A stretch of DNA of 7,658 nt from Pseudoxanthomonas sp. (GTDB taxonomy: Bacteria > Pseudomonadota > Gammaproteobacteria > Xanthomonadales > Xanthomonadaceae), in assembly GCA_026785795.1 (NCBI GenBank), contig JAJAZJ010000348.1, positions 1 through 7,658 of the forward strand, in the 5' to 3' direction. Below, in pieces: positions 6,707 to 7,658 of the stretch (its first letter is position 1; the number at the start of each line of letters is the position of its first letter). A program made the position numbers and the translations under genes. The notes below the pieces were generated by a model. It saw only the letters and a list, made by a program, of their open reading frames with translations, was not told the DNA's origin and searched no databases.

Positions 6707-6853
6707 GGATACCTGGTGCGGATTGGGTGGGTCGATGCAGCAGCGCTACACTGATACACCGGACACTTTAAGGCTGGCACCCGTGACCAGCTTGGGGCAA
6801 CGGGTACCGCGTCACAACTTCAACGTGACCCTTACGATCTTATCGTGAACCCA
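6707..6853. promoter_or_regulatory. Divergent intergenic promoter region
   Basis: These 147 bases lie between the starts of DUF1631 copy B (minus) and the nitroreductase (plus), so they must hold promoters for both. Toward the nitroreductase, GTCACA (6811-6816) and TACGAT (6833-6838) are spaced 16 bases apart and each match the sigma-70 consensus at four of six positions. A start site would then fall near 6845, almost on the start codon. Toward copy B I see only weak candidates. The boxes are inferred by eye. Confidence 0.4.
6811..6846. promoter_or_regulatory. Candidate operator: two nested palindromes at the nitroreductase promoter
   Basis: GTCAC (6811-6815) and GTGAC (6825-6829) form an inverted repeat with a 9-base gap, and a further GTGAC sits at 6783-6787. 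Immediately after, ACGAT-CTT-ATCGT (6834-6846) is a perfect 13-base palindrome overlapping the predicted -10 and the GTG at 6845. Such placement would suit a repressor site, but half-sites of five bases can arise by chance and no regulator gene is in the window. Confidence 0.3.
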
Positions 6854-7435
6854 ATGATTACGGACAACGCGCTGCAAATCCTGAATGCCCGCCGCTCGCT
6901 CCCGTCCCGGCAGCTGGGCGAGCCAGGCCCGGACCAGACCACCCTGCTCGCCATGCTGCAGGCGGCGGTGCGCGTACCGGACCACGGCAAGCTGGTGCCG
7001 TTCCGCTTCCTGCGCATCGCCGGGGACGCGCGCATGGCGCTGGGCGAGTCGCTGGTGGCCCGCGCCCTGGCCCTGGATCCCGAGGCTCCGCAGGCCGCCG
7101 TGCTCAAGGACCGCGAGCGCTTCAACCACGCGCCGGTGATCGTGGCGGTGATCGCCAGACTGACGCCCGGCCACAAGGTGCCGGAACAGGAGCAGCTGCT
7201 CAGCGCCGGCAGCGTGTGCTTTGCCCTGCTGCAGTCCGCCCAGGCGCTGGGCTTCGGGGCCCAGTGGCTGACCGGCTGGGCGGCCTACGATCCGGCCATC
7301 GCTGCCAGCCTGGGGCTGCAGCCCGGCGAGAAGATCGTGGGCTTCATCCATATCGGCACTCCGCGTCTCGAGGTGCCGGAACGCGACCGCCCAGACGCCG
7401 CCGCCCTGCTCTCGGACTGGCTGCCCCATGCCTGA
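6854..7435 (+). CDS. YdjA-like NAD(P)H nitroreductase family protein
   Basis: This is a 193-residue FMN-dependent oxidoreductase of the small nitroreductase family, closest by eye to E. coli YdjA. Matches in order: a start-proximal ARRS (12-15, FMN-phosphate binding arginines); RVPDHGKLVPFRF (40-52), equivalent to the APDH...PWRF stretch of YdjA; HKVPEQEQLLSAGS (107-120); an ALGFGAQWLTG segment (131-141); and GEKIVGFIHIGTP (158-170). Members are homodimeric and cytosolic and reduce nitro compounds or quinones with NAD(P)H; the physiological substrate is usually unknown. I start at ATG 6854; an in-frame GTG at 6845 would add three residues. Neither has a visible ribosome-binding site, and the predicted transcription start lies very near, so the mRNA may be leaderless. 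The 3' end overlaps the next gene by 8 bases, implying an operon. Confidence 0.9.
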   Translation: MITDNALQILNARRSLPSRQLGEPGPDQTTLLAMLQAAVRVPDHGKLVPFRFLRIAGDARMALGESLVARALALDPEAPQAAVLKDRERFNHAPVIVAVIARLTPGHKVPEQEQLLSAGSVCFALLQSAQALGFGAQWLTGWAAYDPAIAASLGLQPGEKIVGFIHIGTPRLEVPERDRPDAAALLSDWLPHA

Positions 7436-7658
7436 GCAGGCGCAGCATCCCGCCATCAAGCCGCCGCTATACCTGGTGGACGCCAGCATCTACGTGTTCC
7501 GTGCCTGGCACTCCATGCCCAACCAGTTCCATGATGCCGATGGCTGGCCCACCAACGCGGTGCACGGCTTCGCCCGCTTCCTGCTGGAGCTGATGGAGCA
7601 GGAGCGGCCACGGCACATCGCCATCGCCTTCGACGAGGCGCTGGACAGCTGCTTCCGC
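7428..7658 (+). CDS. 5'-3' exonuclease (Pol I N-terminal/flap endonuclease family), N-terminal part
   Basis: The window ends inside this gene, leaving 77 residues from the ATG at 7428-7430. The sequence YLVDASIYVFRAWHSMP is the N-terminal beta strand of 5' nucleases, with metal-binding D18, the conserved FRAWH (24-28, as YRAYH in Pol I) and the following proline. Then come GWPTNAVHGFARFLLEL (39-55), matching the Pol I G-x-PT-x-A-x-x-G block, and HIAIAFDE (63-70) with the second metal-binding aspartate, D69. Family members remove 5' flaps and RNA primers. This looks like a stand-alone exonuclease rather than polA, because the motif wording departs from Pol I (DASIYVFRAW instead of DGSSYLYRA), but truncation prevents proof. 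Its ATG lies inside the end of the nitroreductase gene (ATGCCTGA overlap), with no strong ribosome site, which suggests translational coupling. Confidence 0.9.
   Translation, partial: MPEQAQHPAIKPPLYLVDASIYVFRAWHSMPNQFHDADGWPTNAVHGFARFLLELMEQERPRHIAIAFDEALDSCFR

Noticed and set aside
4388..6754. A 788-codon plus-strand open frame opposite DUF1631 copy B
   Set aside because: It is antisense to a well-supported gene. Its Gln/His/Arg-rich, low-complexity translation has no recognisable domain and is what strong G/C third-position bias produces on the complementary strand.
6812..6816. TCACA half-site suggesting a CRP/Clp-type site
   Set aside because: The partner TGTGA at the required 6-base spacing is absent.

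Overview
The window looks like chromosome of a high-GC gammaproteobacterium of the Xanthomonadaceae (Stenotrophomonas, Xanthomonas, Lysobacter or a close relative). Three things suggest this: the strong G/C bias at third codon positions, a tandem pair of DUF1631 proteins, and an intergenic spacer full of small hairpins of the kind I remember from this family. The genus is inferred from memory of such genomes, not from a search.

Layout. The left edge (1-192, +) holds the 3' end of a DUF3106-type gene. It converges on pntAA (273-1376, -), which encodes the NAD(H)-binding alpha-1 subunit of a split proton-translocating transhydrogenase. pntAB and pntB do not follow it. Upstream of pntAA lies a spacer of about 600 bases (1377-1974) with no credible gene. 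It carries at least four stem-loops and two low-complexity patches, and reads like a mosaic of dispersed repeats. Next come two large minus-strand genes in tandem, 1975-4254 (759 aa) and 4472-6706 (744 aa). They are paralogous DUF1631 proteins of unknown function with a nearly shared C-terminal module and a shared core motif. The 147-base gap at 6707-6853 is a divergent promoter region with small palindromes. To its right a YdjA-like nitroreductase (6854-7435, +) overlaps by 8 bases the start of a 5'-3' exonuclease of the Pol I N-terminal/flap type (7428 to the window end, +).

How the genes relate. The window is mostly ordinary chromosome: redox enzymes, a nuclease and conserved proteins of unknown function. 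The nitroreductase and exonuclease are probably co-transcribed and translationally coupled. The two DUF1631 genes point the same way with a 217-base gap, so they may or may not form one transcript. pntAA is separated from them by the repeat spacer and probably has its own promoter. I found no CRISPR array, tRNA, rRNA, transposase or phage gene. The least explained items are the DUF1631 pair with its PilZ-like C-terminus, the solitary pntAA, the repeat mosaic and the possibly leaderless nitroreductase start.
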